Of a stretch of 35,683 bases of DNA, positions 16,909-25,200 are shown piece by piece. A program made the position numbers and the translations under genes. Origin of the DNA: Planctomycetota bacterium (GTDB taxonomy: Bacteria; Planctomycetota; Phycisphaerae; WQYP01); assembly GCA_021831565.1 (NCBI GenBank), contig JAKBMM010000031.1, positions 1 through 35,683 of the forward strand, read 5' to 3'. The notes below the pieces were generated by a model, which did not search any database, was not told where the DNA came from, and saw only the letters and a program-made list of their open reading frames with translations. The number at the start of each line of letters is the position of its first letter. Position 1 is the stretch's first letter.

Positions 16909-16942
16909 CCGGTGGGAAAGTATCCGGTCTTTACACCACCGG
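16909..16942 (+). promoter_or_regulatory. Hairpin in the rpsU leader
   Basis: CCGGTGG (16909-16915) pairs perfectly with CCACCGG (16936-16942) across a 20-nt loop, 46 nt before the rpsU start. It lies inside the predicted leader and could be a regulatory binding site, as is common for ribosomal protein mRNAs. No T-run follows. Confidence 0.4.
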
Positions 16943-16987
16943 GTGGGCAACGGAAAGACGAACAAGAGAACGAACAGGAATGCATAC

Positions 16988-17266
16988 ATGCTGAAAGTCA
17001 AATCGCGTGGCAATGAAACGGTTGATCAGATGCTGCGACGCTTCAAAAAGCTCTGTGAGAAAGAGGGGCTGATCAAAGAGATGAAGCGAATCAGCTATTA
17101 CGAGAAACCCAGCGAACGGCGGCGTCGCCAGATGCGCAAGGCTCAGAAACGCGAACTCAAGACGCTCCAGGAAGGTGGCAATGGGGCGATTTCATCAGGT
17201 TCCGCGGCGGGTCGCTCCGCTACCGGGCGCTCTTCGGCGGGTCGCGGATCAGGCTCGCCGAGGTGA
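16988..17266 (+). CDS. rpsU: Small ribosomal subunit protein bS21 with Ser/Gly/Arg tail
   Basis: A 30S protein near the anti-Shine-Dalgarno region that helps mRNA selection. The ATG at 16988 is preceded by AGGAA at 16976-16980 (7-nt spacing); the longer open frame from 16871 is leader. Residues 1-60 match bS21, including the RGNETVDQMLRRFKKLCEKEG and YYEKPSERRRR regions. The family is usually about 60-70 residues; here 92, the extra C terminus being a low-complexity Ser/Gly/Arg/Ala stretch, which may contact RNA. Followed by usp 65 bp downstream. Confidence 0.9.
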   Translation: MLKVKSRGNETVDQMLRRFKKLCEKEGLIKEMKRISYYEKPSERRRRQMRKAQKRELKTLQEGGNGAISSGSAAGRSATGRSSAGRGSGSPR

Positions 17267-17331
17267 TCGTCGCGTCTGCCGGGAGCCGTCCCGCTTGATA
17301 TCCGCGGCGGCGCAGAGCTGCGAGGATACGC

Positions 17332-17772
17332 GTGTACCGCACGATTCTTATTCCCCTTGATACCACTGCGGCGGATCAGATTATTCTGCGGCATATTCGT
17401 CCATTGGCCGCTTTGTGCCGTAGCCGCCTGGTACTGCTTCACGTCGCGGACGGCTGGGCCGCCCGCCGCTTCGGCCCCCTGGCGGTAAGCCCCGAAGTCA
17501 CCGCCGACCGGGCGTATCTGACGCGATTGCAGACCGAACTGACCCGGGAGGGTTTCGAGGTGGAGGCGGAACTCGCCTTCGGAAACCCAGCGACGGAGAT
17601 CATACTCTGGGTCAAACGCCGTCACTGCGATCTGATTGCCATGACCACGCATGGCCATCGTTTTCTAGCCGATCTGGTACTGGGAACTACCGCCCGGGAA
17701 CTGCAACACAGTCTTTCCATACCCATTCTTCTGTTGCGGGCTGATTCGCGCCAGAAAAGGCTCAAGGCGTAA
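17332..17772 (+). CDS. Universal stress protein (UspA family)
   Basis: A single-domain, 146-residue UspA-fold protein. It starts with the family's YRTILIPLD, contains LLHVAD, and ends with the nucleotide-binding-type signature (TTHGHRFLADLVLGTTARELQ followed by PILLLR), close to the G-2x-G-9x-G-S/T pattern of ATP-binding members although the first glycines are not perfectly placed. Start is GTG at 17332 with GAGGA at 17322-17326. Only 6 nt separate it from the next gene, so they are probably co-transcribed. Confidence 0.88.
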   Translation: MYRTILIPLDTTAADQIILRHIRPLAALCRSRLVLLHVADGWAARRFGPLAVSPEVTADRAYLTRLQTELTREGFEVEAELAFGNPATEIILWVKRRHCDLIAMTTHGHRFLADLVLGTTARELQHSLSIPILLLRADSRQKRLKA

Positions 17773-17778
17773 TAGATT

Positions 17779-18453
17779 ATGGCGACGGATGAACCGGAAT
17801 GGCAACGATGGTTCGAGGATGTCTGGCGGCAGCGTGAAGAAGACGTATACCGCAAGCTTTTTGGATTCATTCTTCCGGAGATACACAAACCGCCGGATTG
17901 GCTTTTCCACCAACTCGGTCAGGAAACAATTGATCCCCGCTGGCAAACCACCGGTGTGGTGGTATCGCCGGGCCGGGCGGATCGGCCCGATTGGATCTAT
18001 GCAACTTCGGGTCTTTCCAATCCGTGGGGAGTCCCCCCATCCGGCGCCGACCCGTCCGGCGCCAGCGGCCTGGGTTTTGAGTTCTTCATTCAAACCGGCG
18101 AACCGGCGCATTGGCCGATCGGCATACTCAACTGGCTTGCCGCCGTGCAGACGCTGGCGGCCTGCGGACTGCTGGCGGGACGGCTGCTTGAGCCGATGGA
18201 TCGCATACCCCTGGGCCGGACGATCGACGGCACGCCGGACTGTCTGCTGTGCCATTTGCTGATCGCCCCGGCGGATGATTTTCCTTCGCGCTTTGCGCTT
18301 GCTTCCGGACAAGTTGATCTATTAGCGTGTATAGGCATTACGGATGCGGAAATGCGTTTCGCCCGCGCCCAGCACAGCGCCGGACTGGTCAAACTGCTCA
18401 AGCATTCCGGCTGTTTTCCCCGGACCGAGGCGCGCCGTCCCAGCGCCCTGTAG
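17779..18453 (+). CDS. Suppressor-of-fused (SUFU) domain protein
   Basis: A 224-residue cytoplasmic protein resembling bacterial SUFU-domain proteins: YATSGLSNPWG (about 74-84), FEFFIQT, then a WPIGILNWLAAVQTLA helix and an LLIAPAD segment. Bacterial SUFU proteins are known mainly as members of the immunity-protein superfamily of polymorphic toxin systems and also occur alone; no toxin gene is visible here. It begins 6 nt after the universal stress protein gene. Its last 56 bp overlap, tail to tail, the 3' end of the glycosyltransferase gene on the other strand. Confidence 0.7.
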   Translation: MATDEPEWQRWFEDVWRQREEDVYRKLFGFILPEIHKPPDWLFHQLGQETIDPRWQTTGVVVSPGRADRPDWIYATSGLSNPWGVPPSGADPSGASGLGFEFFIQTGEPAHWPIGILNWLAAVQTLAACGLLAGRLLEPMDRIPLGRTIDGTPDCLLCHLLIAPADDFPSRFALASGQVDLLACIGITDAEMRFARAQHSAGLVKLLKHSGCFPRTEARRPSAL

Positions 18454-19618
18454 TTGCATCCGCCGGCAAAACCACCGTGCCGCGCAGGGTGGGGTCCTGC
18501 CGGATCTGGCTGTAAATGGAGCTCATTTGCGCCACCAGAATCTCCGGGGCGCAGCGCCGCGAATAAGTCGCACCAGCCTCCCGCCCCAGCCTTTCCCCCA
18601 GACTCTTGTCCTGCAGAATGGCGTTGATCCGGCCGGCGATTTCCCGGGGGTTCTCCGGCGGCGCCAGCAGCGCATCACGGCCATCCGTAAGCAGTTCGCG
18701 CGCCTGGGAAATGGCGGTACAGACAATCGGTTTGGCCATGTCCATCGCCGCCAGCAGAGCGTTCATACCGGAAGCTCGCTGGGGCGTGAATACGAATACG
18801 TCGGCCAGAGCCGCCAGTTGGCGCCACGAGAATTGGGAGGGAGCCATGGCGATCAAGCCCGGATCTTTAAGTGTGCGCGTGAATGACTGGTATCCCGCGT
18901 AAGGATTGACCCACTCTTTCCGCGGCACCTCATCCATGCGCATCAATCCCCAGGCCTCCTGATGTACGTGCGAGATGATCGCGGTGGCCCATATCGCATG
19001 ATCGTGCCGGAGAGCGTCTTCCGACCAGCCACCGAGCATGATGACCGGTCCGTCCCGCGGCGGCAAATGCAGGATGCGGCGCAGATTCGCCGGCGCCGGC
19101 GGCTGGTTGGGAATCGTCCATCTTCCGGGCGCCACGCGCACGATGTGCGGCGGCGGAATACCGCCCGCCCCCAGGGCTGTTACCGTGGCGTTCCAGGGCG
19201 TGACAAACAGCCAGGGACGCTGCGCCACGGTGCGACGGAGCGCCGCCATTGCCCGGCGGTTCGGTGGAATCTGAAAGTTCGCCAGCCGCGGGCCTTCAAA
19301 GTCTGTTGTCCGTGTCACGGCGGCCATGCCCCAGAGACCCCAGGCATGAATGTGCGTGGGGTGGATCTCGCGTACCGCCCGGCCCACCGTCCGCCACATC
19401 ATGGGATCCCACCGCCCCAAGGCGCGACTCCACAAAGTAGCGCTGGGGGGTATGCCCGCCAGCCGCGCCGCGTCCGACCAGCCGTAATGGCCCAGCACCA
19501 GTATCTGATGCCGGCCGGGAACGCCGTTGACCAGCAACGCCAGTGTATCCAGGGAATCGAGTCCCGCCGTCGGATCGAACACATGCAGAATGGTCGTCAC
19601 GCTAAAATGCAGCTCCAA
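18398..19618 (-). CDS. GT4-like glycosyltransferase
   Basis: A 406-residue GT-B fold protein. The N-terminal half is divergent; the C-terminal half has the GT4 pattern: a domain start at VIMLGGWSEDA, then FVFTPQRASGMNALLAAMDMAKPIVCT (positions of the usual EGFPxxxLEA motif, with the acidic residue replaced) and ARELLTDGRDALLAPPENPREIAGRINAIL. It is expected to transfer a sugar from a nucleotide donor during cell-surface glycan synthesis, but donor and acceptor are unknown. It lies 26 bp downstream of the PyrK-like gene on the same strand. The 56-bp convergent overlap with the SUFU gene is unusual. Confidence 0.75.
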   Translation of the reverse strand: MELHFSVTTILHVFDPTAGLDSLDTLALLVNGVPGRHQILVLGHYGWSDAARLAGIPPSATLWSRALGRWDPMMWRTVGRAVREIHPTHIHAWGLWGMAAVTRTTDFEGPRLANFQIPPNRRAMAALRRTVAQRPWLFVTPWNATVTALGAGGIPPPHIVRVAPGRWTIPNQPPAPANLRRILHLPPRDGPVIMLGGWSEDALRHDHAIWATAIISHVHQEAWGLMRMDEVPRKEWVNPYAGYQSFTRTLKDPGLIAMAPSQFSWRQLAALADVFVFTPQRASGMNALLAAMDMAKPIVCTAISQARELLTDGRDALLAPPENPREIAGRINAILQDKSLGERLGREAGATYSRRCAPEILVAQMSSIYSQIRQDPTLRGTVVLPADATTGRWDGAPRSGENSRNA

Positions 19619-19644
19619 AAGTCCCCCGCGCCGGAGGACACTTT

Positions 19645-20751
19645 TTACGGCCAGATGATATCCGCCGCTTGGAACACCGGTCCATCAGCGCAGGCGAGGC
19701 GGTAGCCCCACTCCGGTTCACCGGCCGGTTGATACTTGATCACGCAACTCTGGCATGTCCCCATGCCGCAAGCCATCGGTTGTTCCAGGGACACCTGGCA
19801 AGGGAGCTTGCGCATCGCGGCGATGGCGGCGGTGGCTTTCATCATGGGCATCGGGCCACAGCAGAATACCGTGGTCGAGTCGCCGTTTATTTCTTTTTCC
19901 CGCTCCAGGTATGCCCGTAGAGCCACGGTGACAAAGCCGTGCATTCCCAGCGAACCGTCGTCGGTGGCCACGATGGAGGATATACCGTGGCGGGCGAATT
20001 CCAGCACGCTCCGCGACGCCACCGGTCGATCGAGGGGCCGGGGGGCGCCGGGCGGCAGGATCAGCGGAAATAAATCCGCCCGTTGGGCGCCCGCGAACGC
20101 GACCGCCGGGATGCCCCGCAAAGCCAATTGTTCCGCCAGGTAAAGCATGGGAGGAATGCCCACACCGCCTCCGACCAGCAGCGCCAGCCGCAAGGAAGGC
20201 GGTATGATGAAACCCCGTCCCAGCGGGCCTAGCAGGGAAACCATCGCGCCGGGCCGAAGTTGTTCGAGCACTCTGGTTGTTTTACCGACCACGCGATACA
20301 TGATGTCCAGTTGCGTCACGGCGGCGGAATCGCTCTGTTGTCCGCGGGCGTCGCGGCGTTGCGCTATCGAGAATGGGCGGCGCAGATAGGGCCTCTGGGC
20401 GATCAGATCAGGATCCGTAAAACGCGGTGGCGCCGCCGCGGTCCATTGCCATTCCCGCGGTCGCGCGGTCTCATCCCCTGGACCGGCGGAGGAAGCCGGC
20501 GTGGGCCGCCTTTTTTCCGTGGATCCACCACCGGGGAGAGAGAGAATCTCAATAAATTGCCCCGGCGTACTGGGAGGAAAGCCCACCACTTCCAGCGTGA
20601 GCCGATAATGCTCGCGGCATAACGCCTGGTTCGCACGGACAATTCCGGTAAACTCGCCGCGCGGCGGCGTGCCATCGACCGCACCGGCATCCCGAAAGCA
20701 TAAGCCCCGCCTCATCGGGTTAAGAATACCCGCCGTGCCGCCGCGTGTCAC
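19645..20751 (-). CDS. pyrK: Dihydroorotate dehydrogenase electron-transfer subunit (PyrK-like flavoprotein)
   Basis: A 368-residue member of the ferredoxin-NADP reductase family that passes electrons between NAD(H) and a partner dehydrogenase. It shows the FAD-binding RRPFSI (124-129), the NAD-binding GGGVGIPP (194-201), CCGPMPMM (297-304) and the C-terminal [2Fe-2S] ligands C328, C333, C336 and C354, spaced as in PyrK. It is about 100 residues longer than typical PyrK because of an N-terminal extension and a low-complexity Pro/Arg insert at about 73-118. Start is uncertain: residue 13 (Met, 20715) is an alternative. pyrD is not in the window, so the pathway role is inferred from family only. 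Confidence 0.85.
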   Translation of the reverse strand: MTRGGTAGILNPMRRGLCFRDAGAVDGTPPRGEFTGIVRANQALCREHYRLTLEVVGFPPSTPGQFIEILSLPGGGSTEKRRPTPASSAGPGDETARPREWQWTAAAPPRFTDPDLIAQRPYLRRPFSIAQRRDARGQQSDSAAVTQLDIMYRVVGKTTRVLEQLRPGAMVSLLGPLGRGFIIPPSLRLALLVGGGVGIPPMLYLAEQLALRGIPAVAFAGAQRADLFPLILPPGAPRPLDRPVASRSVLEFARHGISSIVATDDGSLGMHGFVTVALRAYLEREKEINGDSTTVFCCGPMPMMKATAAIAAMRKLPCQVSLEQPMACGMGTCQSCVIKYQPAGEPEWGYRLACADGPVFQAADIIWP

Positions 20752-21213
20752 ATAGCCGCGGGCTTGCCGGCGGTGAACCCGCCCCTAACCGCCGATCATC
20801 ACATGCGGAATTTTCACCCCGGGCAAGCCGGGGCCAGGGAGAGGGACATTGCCGCCCCCCCCATGCGCCGCCGGTGCGGTTAGATAGAACCTATCTATGG
20901 AGATAGATTCTTATAGGAACGTCCGGAAAGCTTTTTTTCCGTATTTTCTTCAACGTTCCGCCGGACCCGGACGATACATATATCTGTACAGATCGGACGA
21001 AAGTCAAAAGCATATCCGCTGTGGATGGACGCCCGTAATCAGGAATCAGGAACTCCCAGGCAACCGGCGCTGGCCGGCACAGATCGCCGCGGCCATTATC
21101 GGCCGCCATGGTCCGCGGGCCAAGGGCCAAAGGCGCGGGCCGGAGTTGCTTGCAATTATTTGGATAAACCGGATCCGACTCTCCGGATGGAGGGAGTGAG
21201 AGATTTTATATAT

Positions 21214-21236
21214 ATACGTTGATATCGTCAACGTAT
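21214..21236. promoter_or_regulatory. Perfect 9-bp palindrome in an AT-rich patch
   Basis: ATACGTTGA, spacer TATCG, TCAACGTAT: a perfect 9-bp inverted repeat with a 5-bp centre, preceded by a TATATATA tract. The geometry is that of an operator for a dimeric repressor, next to a possible -10 region. No regulator gene is nearby. Confidence 0.45.
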
Positions 21237-21392
21237 GGTCGCGCCGCCCCGCGGCGGGACGGCCTGAACCCATCCGGCGGCGCCATTCGGCGAACGGTTG
21301 AAGATGGCAAACGCAGCAAGCTTCTCGAAGGCGCGCGGAAGCCACGCGCGCACCGCAGGCCGGACTTCCCCCGGAGGGGGGGAGAGATCAAC

Positions 21393-21439
21393 CCCGGCAG
21401 TTCGGCGCAAGGGCGCTGGGCTGCCGGGCGTTTTTTTTT
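21393..21439 (+). terminator. Strong intrinsic terminator
   Basis: CCCGGCAG (21393-21400) pairs perfectly with CTGCCGGG (21421-21428), with GCGC/GCGC pairing inside the loop, followed by CG and a run of nine T. Its orientation is plus, towards the 3' end of the minus-strand gene at 21457. Confidence 0.85.
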
Positions 21440-21456
21440 AGATTGGCGCTCCGGAG

Positions 21457-22164
21457 CTAATGCCGGGGTGTTCTATTCATTCGGCCCAGAGCACGATAGT
21501 AGGCGTGGACCAGGCGGCGGTAAGCCGGCAGCGACTCGTTACGCATGGCGTTGATAATCAGGCTGCGGGCGCGCGGAGGCAGGTTGCCCCATTGCCTGTG
21601 GCTGGAGTGAAAAGGCCGGCCCGCTTCGACGGGTAGCGAAGAACCATAAGAAACATAGGAATGGTGGGCCGCGCGGCTGGGAGTCATGGGATGTGAACCC
21701 GCGCCGCTGCTCTGCTTTAGATTCATGCCTTTGGCTTTGTGCCCCGGCTTTGACCCTCCGCTATGACAGGAACCCGACTCGGCAAGTCTGATCAGGTCGG
21801 TAAGAGACTGAATGATTCGCCGCTGGGCTTGCCGGGTGGATTGGCCCGGATTGCTCGCATAAAGGCCGGCGGCGCTGTCGGCCATGTTTTTGAGAATGGA
21901 TTTGAAATCCCGCCTGACAATCTGAGCAGCCTGGGCTGAACCGATCTGATGCCGCACGCCGCCGGGCCAGGCCATCATGCGGAATGCCCACGCGGGGGGC
22001 GGCGAATTGGATCGGTCTTGGCGAGCCGGGGGCGTGGCGGCGAACGTGGCTCCCGGAGTCAACGCGAATGCGCCTAGAACGGCGTTGAACACGAATGCGC
22101 GACGGAGCACATCCATCAGAATCGCCCAGGACGCCGCGTTTGAGGTTATGTTTGCCGGATTCAT
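21457..22164 (-). CDS. Secreted protein of unknown function
   Basis: A 235-residue protein with an N-terminal signal-like hydrophobic segment (about 25-43, ending in TFAATPPA). The middle is helical then low-complexity (Ser/Gly/His/Lys, about 130-190). The C terminus has the pattern WGNLPPRARSLIINAM followed by YRRLVHAYYRALGR, a short tail common in uncharacterised secreted proteins encoded next to large DUF4175-like proteins in planctomycetes. AAAGG precedes the start. It lies 66 bp downstream of the 1196-residue gene on the same strand and probably belongs to its operon. Confidence 0.7.
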   Translation of the reverse strand: MNPANITSNAASWAILMDVLRRAFVFNAVLGAFALTPGATFAATPPARQDRSNSPPPAWAFRMMAWPGGVRHQIGSAQAAQIVRRDFKSILKNMADSAAGLYASNPGQSTRQAQRRIIQSLTDLIRLAESGSCHSGGSKPGHKAKGMNLKQSSGAGSHPMTPSRAAHHSYVSYGSSLPVEAGRPFHSSHRQWGNLPPRARSLIINAMRNESLPAYRRLVHAYYRALGRMNRTPRH

Positions 22165-22230
22165 TGCGCCTTTCTGTTAAACCAATGGTTCATGGTCGAA
22201 TCCGATTGTTCATCTGTTAAGCTTGGCTTC

Positions 22231-25200
22231 TCACCGTCCGCCGGCTCCCGCCGGAGAATTCATGGATTGAATCAACTTGATCATCTGCCGGCGTAATCCA
22301 CCCTGGATGCCACCCAGCTCCCGCACCTGATCTATCAGTTCGCCGCGCGTTTTCGGATCGGTGGTTTTGCCAATTCGTTCCGCGAGTTGCGTGGTAGTCT
22401 GGTTCACCTGCAATTGCAGCGTTTTAAGAAGTTTAAGCTGCGCCGCGGGGGGAATCAATGGCGGCCGGCCCCCACCGCCGCCCCCGCCGCCTTTCCGGTC
22501 GTTATTAATTTGCTCTTTAAGGGCCTTGATAATGTCGTCCAGACCCAGCAGCGCCGCGTTTTGCATGGCCACCACGGCGCGATCAGCGGTGACCTGAGCG
22601 AGCCGCCGGGCGGCAAAAATCATGTTTTTGGAAATTTTCCCATTCAACCAGACGATGACCGGCGCCTTGCTTTTTAAACGGATGCTCAAATCTCCCACCT
22701 CGCCGGCAAGAACTTTTTGTACGCGAGCGTCTCTCTGGAGTTTGAACAGATCCGTCCGCAACAGCGTGCCGCGCCGTCGGCGGAGTTGCCGGATGTTCGT
22801 GCTCTCGGCCAGGAGCGTTTTCTGGCGTTTGGCGATCTTTTGATACACGTGCCGGAGGCCTTCGAGTGTTTGCAGCCGGCGGCGCCAGCGGGCTTTGGTC
22901 AAGGCTTTTTGCAGGTCGTCCAGGGCATGACGCAGATATCCCAGCGCCTGATTCTGCCGCGGAATCGCCAGCGGCTCTTGACCGCGCAGAAGTGAACCGG
23001 TGGCCTTGCCCATGAAGCTCGAAGCACCGTGCAGGTAGGCGGGCGCTTCGCCGGTGTGGTTGGTGCGCTCGGCCCGGCCGGCCACGGTAAGCGTATCGAG
23101 TTGGAGATGACTTTGCCGATCAGCCGTCGGAGCAAGCATTGGGGCGGATGAATCGGCCGGGGCGGCGACGGTGGCCTGTTGAATCGCGTGTTGTCGCCGG
23201 ATGAGTTCTTTGACCTGGAGTATGAGTTTTTCCAGACGGGATATTTCCTGTTGCAGGGAGCGTTTTTGTTCTTTTTGCAGAGCGCGCAACATCGCCCGCA
23301 GCCCCCGCCGCGCCTGCGCCTGATTGGCGGCGGCTTGCTGAAGCTGGTTGCGGGCGGCCCTCTGGCCGGCCATTCGCATGGCGTCGCTGATGGCGAATTT
23401 TTGAGCCAGCGCCGCGGCCTGGCCAAGGGCCTGGGCCATAGCCTGGTTATGGGCGGCAAGCTGCCGGGCGGCCTGACTAAGGCGGCGGGAAAGCCGGTCC
23501 GCTTTTCCCGCCAGCTTTCCCTGTCGCCGGGCAAGCCGTTCCAGCGCGTGCCGAAGCTTGGGCGGTAGTTGATCCGGGCTTATGCCTATGGTTTTCTTCG
23601 CCAGCACGCGAAGTTTTTGCATGAGCTGTTCCTGCTGTTGCAGCAATCGCCGGGTTTGCGCCACAAGCGACGCAAACTCGCCGGCGGCGCCGAGCCGCCG
23701 CAACAGCCGGCGCATGATGTCGATGGCGTGCTGCTGATGAACAACGGCCCGGGCGGTAGAAGTTCCCGCCTTGGCCAGAGTGCTGCGGCGCCGAGCCAGG
23801 GCGACGGCCTTTTGCAGCCGGCCGGCGGCGCGGGGCATGCTGGCGCCGGCGACGTGCCCCATCTGTTGCGCCGCCCGGTGCGCCAGTCGGCCCATGGAGG
23901 AGTCCGCGAGATTATTGCGCTTGGCGATACGTTCAATTCGCCGCAGGGCGCCGGCGATGGAGGCCGCCCTTGCGGCTTGCGATATCTGCCGGGGCACGAG
24001 CGAACCAAGCATTTCCCGCTGGGTGGAGGTAAGTTCTTTGTTGGTCCGGATCGCTTGGCGAATGACCCGGGCGCGGGTCTGGGTTTGCTGTTGATCGACC
24101 AGAAGTGGTTTGATGATCCGGCGAATGGCTCTCAAATCGGCGCGCAATTCGGATTCGATCTCGGCCCGACTTTTGATAACGACCAACAGCGAAGCCGAGT
24201 GGACCAGCGGATGCGTGATTACCCTCGCTCCGTTCCCGGCGCGCCGGGAGTAGTTATCGCCGACCTCAGCAAAAACGCGCAACCTTTGGCCGGGCTTTAG
24301 CTGCAGCGGCGCGAGGTTCCACTGCACGCGGGCAGCGCCGTTGTCGGTACGCGAGGCGGTGTCGTAAACCAGGCGTCGCCACGAAAGAGGAATCTGGAAG
24401 AAGGGCTTGCCCGAAGGCGCCGCGCTGGAATGACGACCGGCCAGGTAGAGCGCGGTAAGCCCCAAATCGTCACTGGCCTGAATTTGGATCGGAATTTCAC
24501 CGGTGGGAGTGGCTTGGACGCTCTGGCGGGGACGGACAATCTGAACCTGGGGCGGGGCGTCGGGAATGACCCGGATATCAAACGATCCCCCACGGCGGTT
24601 GCCAACACCATCGGTATCCTGAACGCGCAAGCGGGCGGCGATTGATTTTCGCGCTTGAAAAACAATGGCGGCCCGTCTGGAACCAAGAATTTTCAGATGC
24701 CAGAACGGTTTCATGGGCAGGCCGCTGCGAACATTTATAAGCCGGATCAGCGGCGGCGCGCCGGACCGGGCCAGGGGATGGTCGGTGCGGTAAGTTAATT
24801 CCACCGTGCAGCCGGCAATAACATGTACCGGACCGGAGAGCAGATTGACCACGTAAGACGGTACGGCGGCGGCGTAAGGCGGAGGAAAGATTCTGGCCTG
24901 AAGCGCGACGATCCTCGGGCGCGGGACAATGCGAATCGTAGCGAAAGGCTCATGGGTGTCGTCGCCGGCGGCTGGGCGAACCTGGAGTATTTTCCCGGTG
25001 GGAACAATCACCTTTTCAAATTCGCCGGGGGTTACCGCTTGTTCCTGCCAGGTCATCAGTTGATCCGACAGGGATCGACCATCCCGGCGGAGATTCAGCC
25101 AGACGCGCAGAGATTTACGAAATCCACGCCGGACCACGGCTTGCAGAGTCAGCGGATGGCCGCGCGGCCATACGGACGGCGCCGCGCCGGTGGCGGTATT

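Larger units (their letters stand above)
21190..21439 (+). ncRNA. Candidate non-coding RNA ending at an intrinsic terminator
   Basis: The segment before the terminator is dense in local helices: CCGCC/GGCGG with a 4-nt loop near 21248-21261, CCATC/GATGG enclosing CGCC-ATTC-GGCG near 21272-21308, a GCGCGCG/CGCGCGC hairpin near 21332-21352, and a C-run/G-run hairpin near 21367-21382. With the terminator on the plus strand and only minus-strand genes around, a separate plus-strand RNA is the simplest explanation. No consensus promoter was found, so the 5' end is a guess, and no known RNA family was recognised. Confidence 0.4.
20752..21456. other. Non-coding region with palindromes and an orphan terminator
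   Basis: No convincing gene in 705 bp; short open frames have unconvincing translations. Contents: CTATCT/AGATAG hairpin near 20892-20907, GGAACGT/ACGTTCC inverted repeat around 20918-20960, a GC-rich segment with many GGCC palindromes (about 21062-21145), an AT-rich patch (21203-21216) with the perfect palindrome 21214-21236, several GC-rich hairpins from 21240 to 21390, and a strong plus-strand terminator at 21393-21439. Both flanking genes are on the minus strand, so that terminator has no visible plus-strand gene to serve. Confidence 0.6.

Noticed and set aside
20891-21345. Short ORFs in the non-coding region before the DUF4175 locus
   Set aside because: Compositionally unlike the genes around them, and they overlap palindromes and the RNA candidate.
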